NCBI RefSeq assembly: GCF_019218295.1
Contig: NZ_JAHUZF010000006.1
Location: 620,001-684,000 of the forward strand
Direction: 5' to 3'
DNA length: 64,000 bases
Source of the DNA: Maritimibacter sp. DP1N21-5
Lineage (GTDB): Bacteria > Pseudomonadota > Alphaproteobacteria > Rhodobacterales > Rhodobacteraceae
The notes under the pieces are model-generated. The model made no database searches, was not told the DNA's origin, and was given only the letters and a program-made list of their open reading frames with translations. Positions within the stretch are counted from its first letter, which is position 1. Each line of letters opens with the position of its first letter. The translations under genes were made by a program, and so were the position numbers. This document shows, piece by piece, positions 37,177-47,039 of the stretch.

Positions 37177-38283
37177 GTGGCAACACCCCGGCTGGAAATC
37201 CGCAGTATCACGCGCTCGTTCGGGGGACGGGCGGTCGTGAACGACGTCTCGCTCTCGGTCATGCCGGGGCAGGTGACCTGCCTCCTGGGGCCTTCGGGTT
37301 GCGGCAAGTCGACGACGCTGCGGATCATCGCGGGGGTCGAGACGGCTGATGCGGGCGAGATCTTCATCGACGGCAAGCCGATCGTCGCACCGGGGCATGT
37401 GACACCGCCGGAACATCGGCAGACCGGGCTCATGTTTCAGGATTTCGCGCTTTTTCCGCACCTTTCCGTGAGCGACAACGTGGCCTTCGGGCTCAAGGGC
37501 ACCCGGACGGAGAAGCGCCTGAGGGTGCGGGAGCTTCTGGAAAAGGTCGGCCTCACACGTTTTCTCGACTCCTATCCGCATGAGCTTTCCGGGGGCGAGC
37601 AACAGCGCGTGGCACTGGCTCGGGCGCTCGCGCCGCGCCCCAAGATCATGCTCATGGACGAACCTTTCTCGGGCCTCGACAACCGGCTGCGCGACGGCAT
37701 CCGGGACGAAACCCTCGCGGTGCTGAAAGACGAAGGCGCCGCGGTGCTACTGGTCACGCACGAACCCGAGGAAGCGATGCGCATGGCCGACGAGATCGCG
37801 CTCATGCGGCGCGGGCGGATTGTCCAGCGCGGCGCGCCCTACAATATATACAATGCGCCCGTGGACCGGGAAGCCGCCGGTTTCTTCTCGGATATCAACA
37901 TCATACCGGGCCGGGTCAAAGGCGCGCTCGTAGACACCGCCTTTGGGCAGTTCCTGGCGCCCGGGCATCCGGACGGGGCCGAGGTGGAAATCGTGATCCG
38001 GCCTCAGCACCTCAAGATCGACTTCGACCGTGCGGGCGTTGGCCCTTCGCCGACGCCGGATCACGGCGTCTGGGCACGGGCTACGGTCGAACGCGCGCGC
38101 TTCGTCGGGTCGGAAAGCATCGTGGAGTTTCGCATGGAGGCGGACGGCACGCCGCTGCGTGCGACTATCCCGAATGTCTTCCTGCCGAACCGCGGAACCC
38201 CGCTCTGGATCGCGATCCGGCGAGACCGCTGTTTCGTCTTTCCGGCGGATGCGGTAAAGTCCAAGGGAACCGCGACCGTATGA
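37177..38283 (+). CDS. Orphan ABC transporter ATP-binding protein, PotA/FbpC-like
   Basis: 368 aa from GTG, with TAGGAGAGG upstream. It has Walker A GPSGCGKST (38-46), Q-loop FQDFALFPH, signature LSGGEQQR and Walker B IMLMDEPFSGLD. A C-terminal TOBE-type regulatory domain runs from about 240 to 360. This is the layout of ATPases for iron(III), sugar or polyamine importers. No permease or binding-protein gene is adjacent, so the substrate is unknown. Confidence 0.85.
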   Translation: MATPRLEIRSITRSFGGRAVVNDVSLSVMPGQVTCLLGPSGCGKSTTLRIIAGVETADAGEIFIDGKPIVAPGHVTPPEHRQTGLMFQDFALFPHLSVSDNVAFGLKGTRTEKRLRVRELLEKVGLTRFLDSYPHELSGGEQQRVALARALAPRPKIMLMDEPFSGLDNRLRDGIRDETLAVLKDEGAAVLLVTHEPEEAMRMADEIALMRRGRIVQRGAPYNIYNAPVDREAAGFFSDINIIPGRVKGALVDTAFGQFLAPGHPDGAEVEIVIRPQHLKIDFDRAGVGPSPTPDHGVWARATVERARFVGSESIVEFRMEADGTPLRATIPNVFLPNRGTPLWIAIRRDRCFVFPADAVKSKGTATV

Positions 38284-38368
38284 CACAGCTCCCCGCAGGG
38301 GCCCGTGCCGTTCATGAGCCTGTCTGTGCCGAGGCGCGTTTTTATGCCGCGGCATCCGCTTTGAGGGT

Positions 38369-38397
38369 TTGATCTTTGCGGGGGTAGTCAATAAATA
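38369..38397 (+). promoter_or_regulatory. Housekeeping promoter candidate for tatABC
   Basis: TTGATC at 38369-38374, 17 bases, TAAATA at 38392-38397. It is in the 168-base gap after the ABC gene and gives a leader of about 50 bases before tatA. Confidence 0.55.
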
Positions 38398-38451
38398 CGG
38401 TTTGCGAAAACGCGAGGGCGGCCGAGGTGTCGCCCGGTAGGGAGACTTCCA

Positions 38452-38667
38452 ATGCTGAACAATATCGGCCTTCCGGGCCTTATCCTGATCGCCGTGGTGG
38501 TGCTGGTGCTTTTCGGGCGCGGCAAGATCTCGTCGCTCATGGGCGAAGTGGGCAAAGGCATCACGTCGTTCAAGAAGGGCATCAGTGACGGCACCGCCGA
38601 GATCGAGAACGAGAAAGCGGCGAGCGCCAAGGATGTGACGCCCGAGGGCGAGAAAGACAAGGCGTAA
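38452..38667 (+). CDS. tatA: Sec-independent protein translocase subunit TatA
   Basis: 71 aa with one N-terminal membrane helix (about 5-21), FGRGK at the hinge, an amphipathic helix, and an acidic tail. TatA forms the pore for folded proteins recruited by TatBC. It is first in the tatABC-DUF815 cluster, with GTAGGGAG ahead of the ATG. Confidence 0.92.
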   Translation: MLNNIGLPGLILIAVVVLVLFGRGKISSLMGEVGKGITSFKKGISDGTAEIENEKAASAKDVTPEGEKDKA

Positions 38668-38697
38668 GCCTGAAACGCCTGACGAGGCACGCCACTC

Positions 38698-39378
38698 ATG
38701 TTCGATATCGGTATGAGCGAGCTTCTCCTGATCGGCATCGTTGCGCTGATCGTGGTGGGGCCCAAGGACCTGCCCGGCATGTTCCGCACGCTGGGCCGTT
38801 TCACCGCCAAGGCACGGGCTTTGGGGCGCGAATTCACGCGCGCCATGAACGATGCAGCGGATGAGAGCGGCCTGAAGGGTGCTGCGGACGGGCTGAAGGC
38901 GGTCTCGAACCCGAAGAAATTCGGTCTGGATGCGCTGAACGACGCGGCCAGCAAGTTCGAGAAGTGGGATCCGACGAAGCCCTCCGGCAAGGCCAAGACG
39001 GACGATCCGAAGATCGCCGAGCCGAAGCCTGTCGATCCGGAACGCGCATCGGACACCGCCAAGATCCGGGAAGCCACGGAACGCGCGGGCCGCACCCGGC
39101 TCGAGCGCGAGAAGGCGGAGAAAGCCGCCGCCGAGGCCGCGCCCGAGGCGAAGACGCCTGCGAAATCCGCGCCGAAACCCGCGGCCAAGCGGACGACAAA
39201 GTCGAGTGGGGCGACGGGCGCGACCAAGCCGGCGGCCAAGGCCCCCGCCAAACCGGCGACGAAGGCCCCGGCGAAAGCGACGGCGAAGAAAGCCGCCAAG
39301 CCGGCCGCCACCAAGCCGACCGCCGCCAAACCTGCACCGAAGAAAAAAACGCCCGCCAAGAAGGCCGCCTCTGAATGA
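38698..39378 (+). CDS. tatB: Sec-independent protein translocase subunit TatB
   Basis: 226 aa. The N-terminus MFDIGMSELLLIGIVALIVVGPKDLP is the TatB helix, with Glu8 and the GPK hinge, and an amphipathic helix to about 60 follows. From about 100 on the protein is a Lys/Ala/Pro-rich low-complexity tail, longer than in enterobacteria. It overlaps tatC by 4 bases. Confidence 0.9.
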   Translation: MFDIGMSELLLIGIVALIVVGPKDLPGMFRTLGRFTAKARALGREFTRAMNDAADESGLKGAADGLKAVSNPKKFGLDALNDAASKFEKWDPTKPSGKAKTDDPKIAEPKPVDPERASDTAKIREATERAGRTRLEREKAEKAAAEAAPEAKTPAKSAPKPAAKRTTKSSGATGATKPAAKAPAKPATKAPAKATAKKAAKPAATKPTAAKPAPKKKTPAKKAASE

Positions 39379-40355
39379 GCGACACGAATGAGATCGAGGA
39401 CAGCTCGGCCCCGCTGATCGAACACCTGGCCGAACTGCGGTCGCGGCTGATCTACTCGGTCATCGCTTTCCTCGTCGCGATGGTGATCGTCTTCACCGTG
39501 GGCGGGCAGGTGCTCGATTTCCTGCTGGTTCCCATCGAAAAGACCATGCGCGACCTGGGCAACCCGAACCCGGTGATGCAATACACCGCGCCGCAGGAAT
39601 ATTTCTTCACCCTCATCCGCATTTCCATGGTCGGGGGCTTCTGCCTCGCCTTTCCCGTGATCGCCTTCCAGATGTGGCGCTTCGTGGCGCCGGGGCTTTA
39701 CAAGAACGAAAAGCAGGCCTTCCTGCCGTTCCTCGTGGCCTCGCCCGTGCTCTTCCTTCTGGGCGCGTCCTTTGCGCATTTCGTCGTCGTGCCACTCGCG
39801 ATGAACTTCTTCCTCGGCTTTGCGGACCTGCCGTCGGTCGTCGCCGCCTATTTCTCGGGCGAGGAGGCGGTCAATTCGTCCGGCCGCGGGATCGAGATCG
39901 TCTTTCAGGGCAAGGTGAACGAGAGCCTCGACATCACGCTCAAGATGATCGTCGCCTTTGGCCTGTGCTTTCAGCTTCCCGTGCTGCTCACGCTCATGGG
40001 CATGGCGGGTCTGGCCACCGCGCCGGGGCTTCGATCCATGCGCAAGTACGCCATCGTCGGCATTCTTGTCGTGGCCGCACTGGTGACGCCGCCCGACGTG
40101 ACGACGCAGGTGATCCTCTTCGTCGTGGTCTATGGCCTTTACGAAGTGTCGATCTTCCTCGTCGCCCATGTGGAAAAACGCCGCGAGGAAAAACTCCGCG
40201 CCGAGGGGTTGTGGTTCGAGGACGACGATGAGTCCGCGCCGGCCAGAACGCCCGCCGCATCCGAGGAAGAGGACCCGCTGCTCAGGGAATTCGACGACGA
40301 GGAAGCGGGCGACATCGCTGACGCGGAAGACGACGATCCGAAGAAGGACAGCTGA
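39375..40355 (+). CDS. tatC: Sec-independent protein translocase subunit TatC
   Basis: 326 aa with six membrane helices and the family segments APLIEHLAELRSRLIYS, FFTLIRISMVGGFCLAFPVIAFQMWRFVAPGLY and FGLCFQLPVLLT. It recognises the twin-arginine signal together with TatB. The C-terminal 60 residues form an acidic cytoplasmic tail (EEEDPLLREFDDEEAGD) beyond the usual family end. It shares one base with the next gene. Confidence 0.93.
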   Translation: MSDTNEIEDSSAPLIEHLAELRSRLIYSVIAFLVAMVIVFTVGGQVLDFLLVPIEKTMRDLGNPNPVMQYTAPQEYFFTLIRISMVGGFCLAFPVIAFQMWRFVAPGLYKNEKQAFLPFLVASPVLFLLGASFAHFVVVPLAMNFFLGFADLPSVVAAYFSGEEAVNSSGRGIEIVFQGKVNESLDITLKMIVAFGLCFQLPVLLTLMGMAGLATAPGLRSMRKYAIVGILVVAALVTPPDVTTQVILFVVVYGLYEVSIFLVAHVEKRREEKLRAEGLWFEDDDESAPARTPAASEEEDPLLREFDDEEAGDIADAEDDDPKKDS

Positions 40356-41194
40356 TGTCCGACGACATGCTGAAACGTATCGCCGAGGCGTTGGAGCGGA
40401 TCGCGCCCGCTCCCCTCACCGTGCCGGATTTCGACGCGGCCGATGCCTTCGTCTGGCATGTCGATCCCGACCGGCTCGTACCCGTGACGCGCATTTCGCG
40501 GGTCGACCTGTCGCTCCTCGTGGGCGTCGACCGCTCGCGCGACACGCTGCTTGCCAATACCCGCCAGTTTGCGCGCGGGCTTCCTGCCAACAACGCGCTC
40601 CTCTGGGGTGCGCGGGGGATGGGAAAGTCCTCTCTGGTCAAGGCGATACATGGCGCGGTCAATGCGGAGCATCCGGTCAAGATCGTCGAGTTGCAGCGCG
40701 AAGACCTGCCAAGCGTGGGCCGGCTTCTGGGTCTTTTGCGAGGCGCCGACCATCGCTTCATCCTGTTCTGCGACGACCTGTCGTTCTCGCACGATGACCA
40801 GCATTACAAATCGCTCAAGGCCGTGCTCGACGGCGGCATCGAAGGCCGGCCCGACAACGTGGTGCTCTACGCCACCTCGAACCGCCGCCACCTGATGCCG
40901 CGCGACATGATCGAGAACGAGCGCTCCACCGCGATCAGCCCCTCGGAAGCGACCGAGGAAAAGGTCTCGCTCTCGGATCGTTTCGGGCTCTGGCTTGGGT
41001 TCCATCCCTGTTCGCAGGACGACTATCTCACAATGATCCGAGGTTATTGCGATGCCTATGGCGTGTCGGTGGAGGAAGAGACCCTGTGTGCCGAAGCCAT
41101 CGAGTGGCAGGCGACGCGCGGGGGACGGTCGGGTCGCGTGGCCTGGCAGTTCTTCCTCGACCTTGCCGGTCGGCAGGGCGTTTCGCTCGGCTGA
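40355..41194 (+). CDS. DUF815-type P-loop ATPase
   Basis: 279 aa with the Walker A motif GARGMGKSS at 85-93, an acidic Walker B-like FILFCDDLSF, and a sensor-like YATSNRRHLMPR. It belongs to the DUF815 AAA-related ATPases, whose role is not established. The TGATG junction with tatC makes co-translation with the Tat system likely. Its function in export, such as quality control of folded substrates, is not shown. Confidence 0.85.
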   Translation: MSDDMLKRIAEALERIAPAPLTVPDFDAADAFVWHVDPDRLVPVTRISRVDLSLLVGVDRSRDTLLANTRQFARGLPANNALLWGARGMGKSSLVKAIHGAVNAEHPVKIVELQREDLPSVGRLLGLLRGADHRFILFCDDLSFSHDDQHYKSLKAVLDGGIEGRPDNVVLYATSNRRHLMPRDMIENERSTAISPSEATEEKVSLSDRFGLWLGFHPCSQDDYLTMIRGYCDAYGVSVEEETLCAEAIEWQATRGGRSGRVAWQFFLDLAGRQGVSLG

Positions 41195-41347
41195 ACGCCG
41201 CCGAAATGAGCAAAGGTCGTCCCCGGCGTGCGGGCTAAATGCCGCGCCGGGTTGAAAAATCTGATCCCGTGCATAATCTCGGGCGTAATGTCGCTAACGA
41301 CAAAGCCGCACGCCTTCGCCAGCGGCCATCTCACGTGGGGGACTTCC

Positions 41348-42346
41348 ATGAGCGTCCGTTCGGCGTCTCGTGCATATAACGAGAAAGACAACCTGCTGGC
41401 CCTGGTCAGCCTCTTCGGCAATTTCGCCGTCTATTTCCTTGCACTCTATCTCGCCGTTCAGGCGGCCTATGCCGGCTGGTGGCTGGCCTATGCGCCGCTC
41501 GTTGTGGTGCTGGCCGTGGCGGCGGGGCGGCTTTACGTGCTCGAGCATGACTTTGGCCATCTGAGCTTCTTCAAGAAGAAGGAACACAACATCCTTGCCG
41601 GCCATGCGGTCTCGCCCTTCACCTTGGCCGAATTCTACACGATGCAATACAATCACGACGAGCATCATCGGCAGATCGGGAACCTTGAGCACCGCGAGGC
41701 GGGCGAAATCTTCACGATGACTCTCGCGGAGTGGGAGGCGGCCGGGTTCTGGAAGCGGCTGCACTACCGGCTCTACCGCAACCCCTTCGTGCTGATTCCC
41801 CTGGGCGCGATATGGACCTATTTCTTCGTCTGGCGCTTCCCCAAGAACACGCTGAAGGTTGCGCCCTGGTCGGTCCTGTTCCACAACATCGCGCTGATCG
41901 CCTGGTGGGCGCTCGTCTGGTATCTTGCCGGGCCGATCGGGGTGGTGACGCTCGCGCTCTCCATCTTCGTGGCCGGCATGCTTGGGGTGTTCCTAGTCTA
42001 TCTGCAGCACAACTTCGAGGACACCTATTGGGACAAGCGTCCTGACCTGTCCTTCGATCAGGCCGCGCTTCAGGGGGCGTCCTGCCTCAGCTTCGGCTGG
42101 TGGTTCGACGAGGCCGTGGCGAATATTACCAAGCACGACATTCACCACCTGAACGCCTCGATCCCCTGCTACAAGCTCCGGCAGGCGCATCGCGATCTGG
42201 AGGACGAGTTCCCGCTGCGTCTTATTGGTTTCCGCGAGGCGCTCCACGCCTTCACGCTCAAGCTCTGGGACGAAGAGACCGGGCAACTCGTGCCGTTCCC
42301 GCCTAGGAGGACTCCGGCGCTCACCGGCGTCGCTCCGGCGGAATAG
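41348..42346 (+). CDS. Membrane fatty acid desaturase
   Basis: 332 aa with about four to six membrane segments and three histidine boxes: HDFGH (67-71), HDEHH (103-107) and HDIHH (263-267). These bind the di-iron centre. It inserts a double bond in a fatty acyl or related chain; the substrate and position are not readable. The ATG at 41348 fits GGGGG upstream. ATG 41288 is an alternative. It is single, with a terminator after it. Confidence 0.85.
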   Translation: MSVRSASRAYNEKDNLLALVSLFGNFAVYFLALYLAVQAAYAGWWLAYAPLVVVLAVAAGRLYVLEHDFGHLSFFKKKEHNILAGHAVSPFTLAEFYTMQYNHDEHHRQIGNLEHREAGEIFTMTLAEWEAAGFWKRLHYRLYRNPFVLIPLGAIWTYFFVWRFPKNTLKVAPWSVLFHNIALIAWWALVWYLAGPIGVVTLALSIFVAGMLGVFLVYLQHNFEDTYWDKRPDLSFDQAALQGASCLSFGWWFDEAVANITKHDIHHLNASIPCYKLRQAHRDLEDEFPLRLIGFREALHAFTLKLWDEETGQLVPFPPRRTPALTGVAPAE

Positions 42347-42354
42347 GGGGTTTT

Positions 42355-42376
42355 CGCCGCGTCCTGAGGCGCGGCG
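42355..42376. terminator. Bidirectional terminator between desaturase and serS
   Basis: CGCCGCG at 42355-42361 pairs with CGCGGCG at 42370-42376 around eight bases. T-rich stretches (TTTT) flank both sides, fitting termination of both convergent genes. Confidence 0.65.
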
Positions 42377-42385
42377 AGCCTTTTC

Positions 42386-43678
42386 CTAGACCAGTTCGCC
42401 CTCGGCGGTCAGACGCGACTTCCCCTTGAGATAGGGACGAATGGCCTCGGGCAGGGTCACCGATCCGTCGGCCTCCTGTCCGTTCTCGAGCACGGCGATG
42501 AGGCAGCGGCCCACAGCGAGGCCCGATCCGTTCAGCGTATGGACGAACTCCGGCTTGGCGCCCGCTTCGGCCCGGAAACGGGCGTTCATGCGACGTGCCT
42601 GAAAGTCGCCGGTGGTCGAAACCGAGGAAATCTCGCGGTAGGTGTCCTGTCCCGGCAGCCAGACCTCGATGTCATGGGTCCGGCGCGCGCCGAAGCCGAT
42701 GTCGCCCGAGCAGAGCTTGACCGTGCGATAGGGCAGGCCCAGACGTTCGAGGATATCCTCGGCGCAGCGGGTCATGCGGTCGTGTTCCGCCTCGCTGTCC
42801 TCGGGCCGGGTGATCGAGACCATCTCGACCTTCTCGAACTGGTGTTGACGCAGCATCCCCGCCGTGTCCTTGCCCGCGCTGCCCGCTTCCGATCGGAAGC
42901 ATTGGGTATGGGCGACATAACGTTGGGGCAGGGTTGCCCCGTCCACGACCTCGCCGTTGACGAAGTTGGTCAGCGTGACCTCGGCTGTCGGGATGAGCCA
43001 CCAGCCGTTCGTGGTCTGATAGCTGTCCTCGCCGAACTTCGGCAGTTGTCCGGTGCCCATCATCATGTCCTCGCGCACGAGGACAGGCGTGATCGCTTCC
43101 GTCAGTCCGTTCTCGTCCACATGGGTGTCGATCATGAACTGTGCCAGAGCCCGGTGGACCCGGGCGAGCGCGCCGCGCAGGACGACGAAGCGCGAGCCGG
43201 AGAGCTTGGCGGCCGTCTCGAAATCGAGGCCCGGTTTCACACCGGCGATGTCATAATGCTCCGCCGGCTTGAAATCGAAGGTCCGGGGCGTGCCCCAGCA
43301 GCGCAGCTCCTCGTTGTCGTTCTCGTCGGCCCCCTCGGGCACGTCTTCGGCCATGACGTTGGGCAGCGTCATGAGAAGCTTTGCCAAGGCCTCGTCCTTC
43401 GCCTTCGCTTCGTCGCTCATCCGGGCGATTTCAGCCTTCTTGTCGGCCACTTCGGCACGCAGGCGTTCGAACTCGGCCTCGTCACCGGCGGCTTTCGCCG
43501 CGCCGATGGCCTTGGCGGCCTTGTTGGCATCTGCCTGCGCCGTCTCGGAGGCAAGGATCGCCGCGCGACGGGCTTCGTCCAAGGCCAGAACTTCGGTCGA
43601 CACGCCCGAAAGTCCCCGCCGTGCCATCGCGGCGTCAAAGGCGTCGGGGTTGTCGCGGATCGTGCGGATGTCGTGCAT
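42386..43678 (-). CDS. serS: Serine--tRNA ligase
   Basis: Charges tRNA-Ser with serine. It is 430 aa. The N-terminal antiparallel coiled-coil arm (about 30-110) grips the tRNA long arm. Class II motif 2 is in [12 protein letters not shown] and motif 3 in [16 protein letters not shown]. It has the usual length for the family. The 287-base gap between serS and yajC has no clear promoter by eye. Confidence 0.95.
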   Translation of the reverse strand: MHDIRTIRDNPDAFDAAMARRGLSGVSTEVLALDEARRAAILASETAQADANKAAKAIGAAKAAGDEAEFERLRAEVADKKAEIARMSDEAKAKDEALAKLLMTLPNVMAEDVPEGADENDNEELRCWGTPRTFDFKPAEHYDIAGVKPGLDFETAAKLSGSRFVVLRGALARVHRALAQFMIDTHVDENGLTEAITPVLVREDMMMGTGQLPKFGEDSYQTTNGWWLIPTAEVTLTNFVNGEVVDGATLPQRYVAHTQCFRSEAGSAGKDTAGMLRQHQFEKVEMVSITRPEDSEAEHDRMTRCAEDILERLGLPYRTVKLCSGDIGFGARRTHDIEVWLPGQDTYREISSVSTTGDFQARRMNARFRAEAGAKPEFVHTLNGSGLAVGRCLIAVLENGQEADGSVTLPEAIRPYLKGKSRLTAEGELV

Positions 43679-43965
43679 GGTCAGGGTCCTTCTGGCGCCG
43701 ATGCTTCGGTGTCTCGCCGGGGCTTATGCCCGATAAGTTTCTGGTGCGTAAAGGGGCGGCGTAACGGGGGCTGGGGCGGTACCTGCCGGCGACAATATCT
43801 CTGTCGTGCCTGTGACCGCCCATTGCTTGTCATCCCACCGAGCCACATATAGGGTGCGCGCCAACGAACGAGGGCGCTCTGGCGTCGCTCTGAGAGGGCT
43901 CGCGCCCAAGAAACGCAAGACAAACGCCAAGGGCCGTCCGGCCCTCACAGACAAGGGACCACCAT

Positions 43966-44295
43966 ATGTTTGTATCGCCCGCTTTCGCGCAGGCCGCAGG
44001 CGCCCCCGCCGGGGGCCTTCTCAATTCCATGCTCATCCCGATGCTCCTGGTCTTCGGGATCATGTATTTCTTCCTCATCCGTCCGCAGCAGAAGAAGCTC
44101 AAGGACGATGCGAAGATGCGGGATGCGCTGCGCCGGGGTGACCAGATCATCACGCAGGGCGGCATCATCGGCAAGGTGTCCAAGGTGAAGGAAGGCGGCG
44201 AGATCGAGGTCGAGATCGCGGATGGCGTGAAGGTCCGCATGACCCGCGCCGCCGTGCTTCAGGTCGTGTCCAAGACCGAACCCGCCGAGGCTTGA
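43966..44295 (+). CDS. yajC: Preprotein translocase subunit YajC
   Basis: 109 aa with an N-terminal membrane helix (about 20-40) and LIRPQQKKLK after it. YajC associates with SecDF at the Sec translocon. It has the usual length for the family. A short hairpin (GGGCC/GGCCC, 43931-43944) lies in its leader. secD follows after 40 bases. Confidence 0.93.
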   Translation: MFVSPAFAQAAGAPAGGLLNSMLIPMLLVFGIMYFFLIRPQQKKLKDDAKMRDALRRGDQIITQGGIIGKVSKVKEGGEIEVEIADGVKVRMTRAAVLQVVSKTEPAEA

Positions 44296-44335
44296 GCCGG
44301 ACCGCACCAAAACCAAGAAGGCAGGGCAGGGCCAC

Positions 44336-46003
44336 ATGCTTCATATCTCGCTATTCAGACGGATCGTGATCATCGGTCTTGTCGTGCTGGGGCTGGTCTA
44401 TGCCACGCCCAACCTGTTTTACCCACGGGTCGAAACGCACAACGATGCGGTCAAGGCCATCGAGCTTTCGGGAGGGACGGCGACAGACGAACAGTCGGCG
44501 GACCGCTCGGCCTGGCCGGACTGGCTCCCTTCGCGGCTCGTGAACCTTGGGCTCGATCTGCGTGGCGGTGCCCATCTTCTGGCCGAGGTGCAGGTCGAGC
44601 AGGTCTATGACCAGCGGATGGATTCGATCTGGGCCGAGGTCTTTCCGATCCTGCGCGAAAGCCGCGCGGTGGTGGGCACCATCCGCAAGATGCCGACCGA
44701 GGACGGGACCCTGCGCATCCAGGTGGGCAACACCGACAACATCGACGATGCCGCCGAACTGGTTCGGCAACTGGCGCAACCCGTGATCTCGATCACCGGC
44801 ACCGGATCGACGGACTTTGTGGTTTCGGTCGAAGGCGACCAGATCGTCGTGGAACTGTCCGATGCCGAGAAGCTCGCCACCGACGACCGCACGATCCAGC
44901 AATCGCTGGAGATCATCCGCCGCCGGGTGGACGAGGTCGGCACCCGCGAGCCGACGATCCAGCGTCAGGGCGAGGATCGTATCCTGATCCAGGTTCCGGG
45001 TCTCGGGTCGGCGGACGAGTTGAAGGCGCTGATCGGCACGACCGCGCAGCTTACCTTCCAGCCGGTCCTGAGCCGCACGGGCGACGCGAACGCGAACCCC
45101 GGCCCGAACAACGTGCTGCTGCCTTCGACCGACGAGGAGGGCGTCTACTACGTGCTCGAGGATCGCCCGGTCGTGACCGGCGAGGATCTTGTCGACGCGC
45201 AGCCCGCCTTTGACCGCAACGGACAACCGGCGGTGAACTTCCGCTTCAACCCGCATGGCGCGCGTCTTTTTGGCGACTATACCGCCGAGAATGTGGGCTC
45301 GCCCTTCGCCATCGTTCTGGATAACGAGGTCATCTCGGCGCCCCGGATCAACGAGGCGATCACGGGTGGCTCGGGCATCATCACGGGGAACTTCAACGTC
45401 GAGGAATCGACCAATCTCGCCGTGCTCCTGCGCGCGGGTGCGCTGCCAGCCGAGATGACGTTCCTCGAGGAACGCACCATCGGCCCGGAACTGGGGGCGG
45501 ACAGCATTCAGGCGGGCAAGATCGCGGCCATCGTCGGCTTTGTCGGCGTGATCCTGATGATGTTCGCCTCCTACGGGCTCTTCGGCGTCTTTGCCAACAT
45601 CGCCCTCATGATCAACGTGGGGATGCTCTTTGGCCTTCTCTCGGCCATCGGCGCGACGCTCACGCTGCCCGGTATCGCGGGGATCGTGCTGACGATCGGT
45701 ATGGCGGTCGACGCGAACGTGCTGATCTTTGAACGTATCCGGGAAGAAATTCGCAACGGGCGCGGACCGGCGCGGGCCATCGACCTGGGCTATGAAAAGG
45801 CGATGAGCGCCATTCTCGACGCCAACATCACCACGGTGCTGACTGCCGGTATCCTGTTCTTCATGGGGTCCGGTCCGGTCAAGGGCTTTGCCGTCACGCT
45901 TCTCTTCGGGATCGTGACCTCGGTCTTCACCGCCATCTTCGTGACGCGCCTGCTTGTCGTCATCTGGTTCGAACGCCGCCGTCCGAAAACGATCGAGGTC
46001 TGA
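44336..46003 (+). CDS. secD: Protein translocase subunit SecD
   Basis: 555 aa with an N-terminal helix, a large periplasmic domain that starts with LGLDLRGGAHLL, and five C-terminal helices. Signature segments are GTREPTIQRQGEDRILIQVPG and the helix ending TIGMAVDANVLIFERIREE. SecDF uses the proton motive force to pull exported proteins through SecYEG. It ends just before secF. Confidence 0.95.
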   Translation: MLHISLFRRIVIIGLVVLGLVYATPNLFYPRVETHNDAVKAIELSGGTATDEQSADRSAWPDWLPSRLVNLGLDLRGGAHLLAEVQVEQVYDQRMDSIWAEVFPILRESRAVVGTIRKMPTEDGTLRIQVGNTDNIDDAAELVRQLAQPVISITGTGSTDFVVSVEGDQIVVELSDAEKLATDDRTIQQSLEIIRRRVDEVGTREPTIQRQGEDRILIQVPGLGSADELKALIGTTAQLTFQPVLSRTGDANANPGPNNVLLPSTDEEGVYYVLEDRPVVTGEDLVDAQPAFDRNGQPAVNFRFNPHGARLFGDYTAENVGSPFAIVLDNEVISAPRINEAITGGSGIITGNFNVEESTNLAVLLRAGALPAEMTFLEERTIGPELGADSIQAGKIAAIVGFVGVILMMFASYGLFGVFANIALMINVGMLFGLLSAIGATLTLPGIAGIVLTIGMAVDANVLIFERIREEIRNGRGPARAIDLGYEKAMSAILDANITTVLTAGILFFMGSGPVKGFAVTLLFGIVTSVFTAIFVTRLLVVIWFERRRPKTIEV

Positions 46004-46004
46004 C

Positions 46005-46970
46005 ATGCGTCTCAAAATCATACCCGATGTGACCAACATCGATTTCTTCGGTCGCTCCCGCTACACACTGGGCCTGTCCGGCGTGCTCTTTGTCCTGTCC
46101 ATCGTCGCCTTCTTCGCCTTCGGGCTGAACTTCGGCGTCGATTTCAAAGGCGGCACCTCGATCCGGACTGAAAGCCCGGCGGCGGTGGACGTGGGTGCCT
46201 ACCGCGACGCGCTGACGCCGCTCGATCTGGGTGACGTGTCGATCACGGAGGTTTTCGATTCGACCTTCGGCGCAGACCGCAACGTGGCCTCGATCCGTAT
46301 CGGCGCACAGAACGCGGACGAGGCGATCACGCCCGAGCAGATTGCCGAGGTGCGCACCGCCTTGAACGCCGTCGACCCCGAGCTGACCTTTGCCGCCGTG
46401 GAAAGCGTCGGGCCCAAAGTGTCGGGCGAGTTGATCTGGACGGCGGTCGAGGCGGTTCTGGCCGCCATCGGCACCGTCCTCGTCTATATTTGGCTGCGCT
46501 TCGAATGGCAGTTCTCGGTCGGCGCCGTGCTTGCGCTCGTCCATGACATCACGCTGACCATCGGCATCTTCGCCGCGCTTCAGATCCGCTTTGACCTGGC
46601 CATCATCGCGGCGCTCCTGACCATCGTGGGGTATTCGCTGAACGACACCGTGGTCGTCTTTGACCGTGTGCGCGAGAACCTGCGCCGCTACAAGAAAATG
46701 GACCTGAAGGAGCTTCTGAACCTCTCGATCAACGAGACGCTCGCGCGCTCCTTCATGACGTCTTTCACCACGCTGATCGCGCTTATCTCGCTCTTCGTGC
46801 TGGGCGGCGACGTGATCCGTGGCTTCGTCTTTGCGATGATCTGGGGCATCGTGGTCGGGACATATTCCTCGACCTTCGTGGCCTCGGAGCTCGTGCTCCG
46901 GCTCGGGGTAAAGCGCGACTGGACCAAGGCGGATGCAGAGGCGGGAACGCAGTTCACGACGGACCCGTGA
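46005..46970 (+). CDS. secF: Protein translocase subunit SecF
   Basis: 321 aa partner of SecD with the segments LNFGVDFKGGTSI and YSLNDTVVVFDRVRENLR and six helices. It starts one base past the secD stop. The open frame reaching into secD is discarded. A bidirectional terminator at 47001-47034 follows. Confidence 0.95.
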   Translation: MRLKIIPDVTNIDFFGRSRYTLGLSGVLFVLSIVAFFAFGLNFGVDFKGGTSIRTESPAAVDVGAYRDALTPLDLGDVSITEVFDSTFGADRNVASIRIGAQNADEAITPEQIAEVRTALNAVDPELTFAAVESVGPKVSGELIWTAVEAVLAAIGTVLVYIWLRFEWQFSVGAVLALVHDITLTIGIFAALQIRFDLAIIAALLTIVGYSLNDTVVVFDRVRENLRRYKKMDLKELLNLSINETLARSFMTSFTTLIALISLFVLGGDVIRGFVFAMIWGIVVGTYSSTFVASELVLRLGVKRDWTKADAEAGTQFTTDP

Positions 46971-47000
46971 GGGGCGGTTCACTCGCAACAGGAAACTCCT

Positions 47001-47034
47001 GAACGACCTCCGAGCCAAGGTTCGGGGGTCGTTC
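47001..47034. terminator. Bidirectional terminator between secF and the DUF4180 gene
   Basis: GAACGACCTCCGA at 47001-47013 pairs with TCGGGGGTCGTTC at 47022-47034, with one G-T pair, around an eight-base loop. GCGTTTC follows. It lies between two convergent genes. Confidence 0.7.
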
Positions 47035-47039
47035 GCGTT

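Noticed and set aside
38698..39378. Repetitive Lys/Ala/Pro tail of TatB considered as a tandem repeat element
   Set aside because: There is no fixed repeat unit; it is low-complexity coding sequence.
41252..41277. TTGAAA followed by CATAAT upstream of the desaturase
   Set aside because: The spacer is only 14 bases, too short for a normal sigma-70 promoter.
43823..43853. TTGCTT-17-CATATA upstream of yajC as promoter
   Set aside because: Only three matches in each box; too weak to list.
46005..46970. Antisense open frame across secF (and similar ones across nuoM, nuoN, serS and eno)
   Set aside because: Mirror images of strongly conserved genes with low-complexity charged translations.
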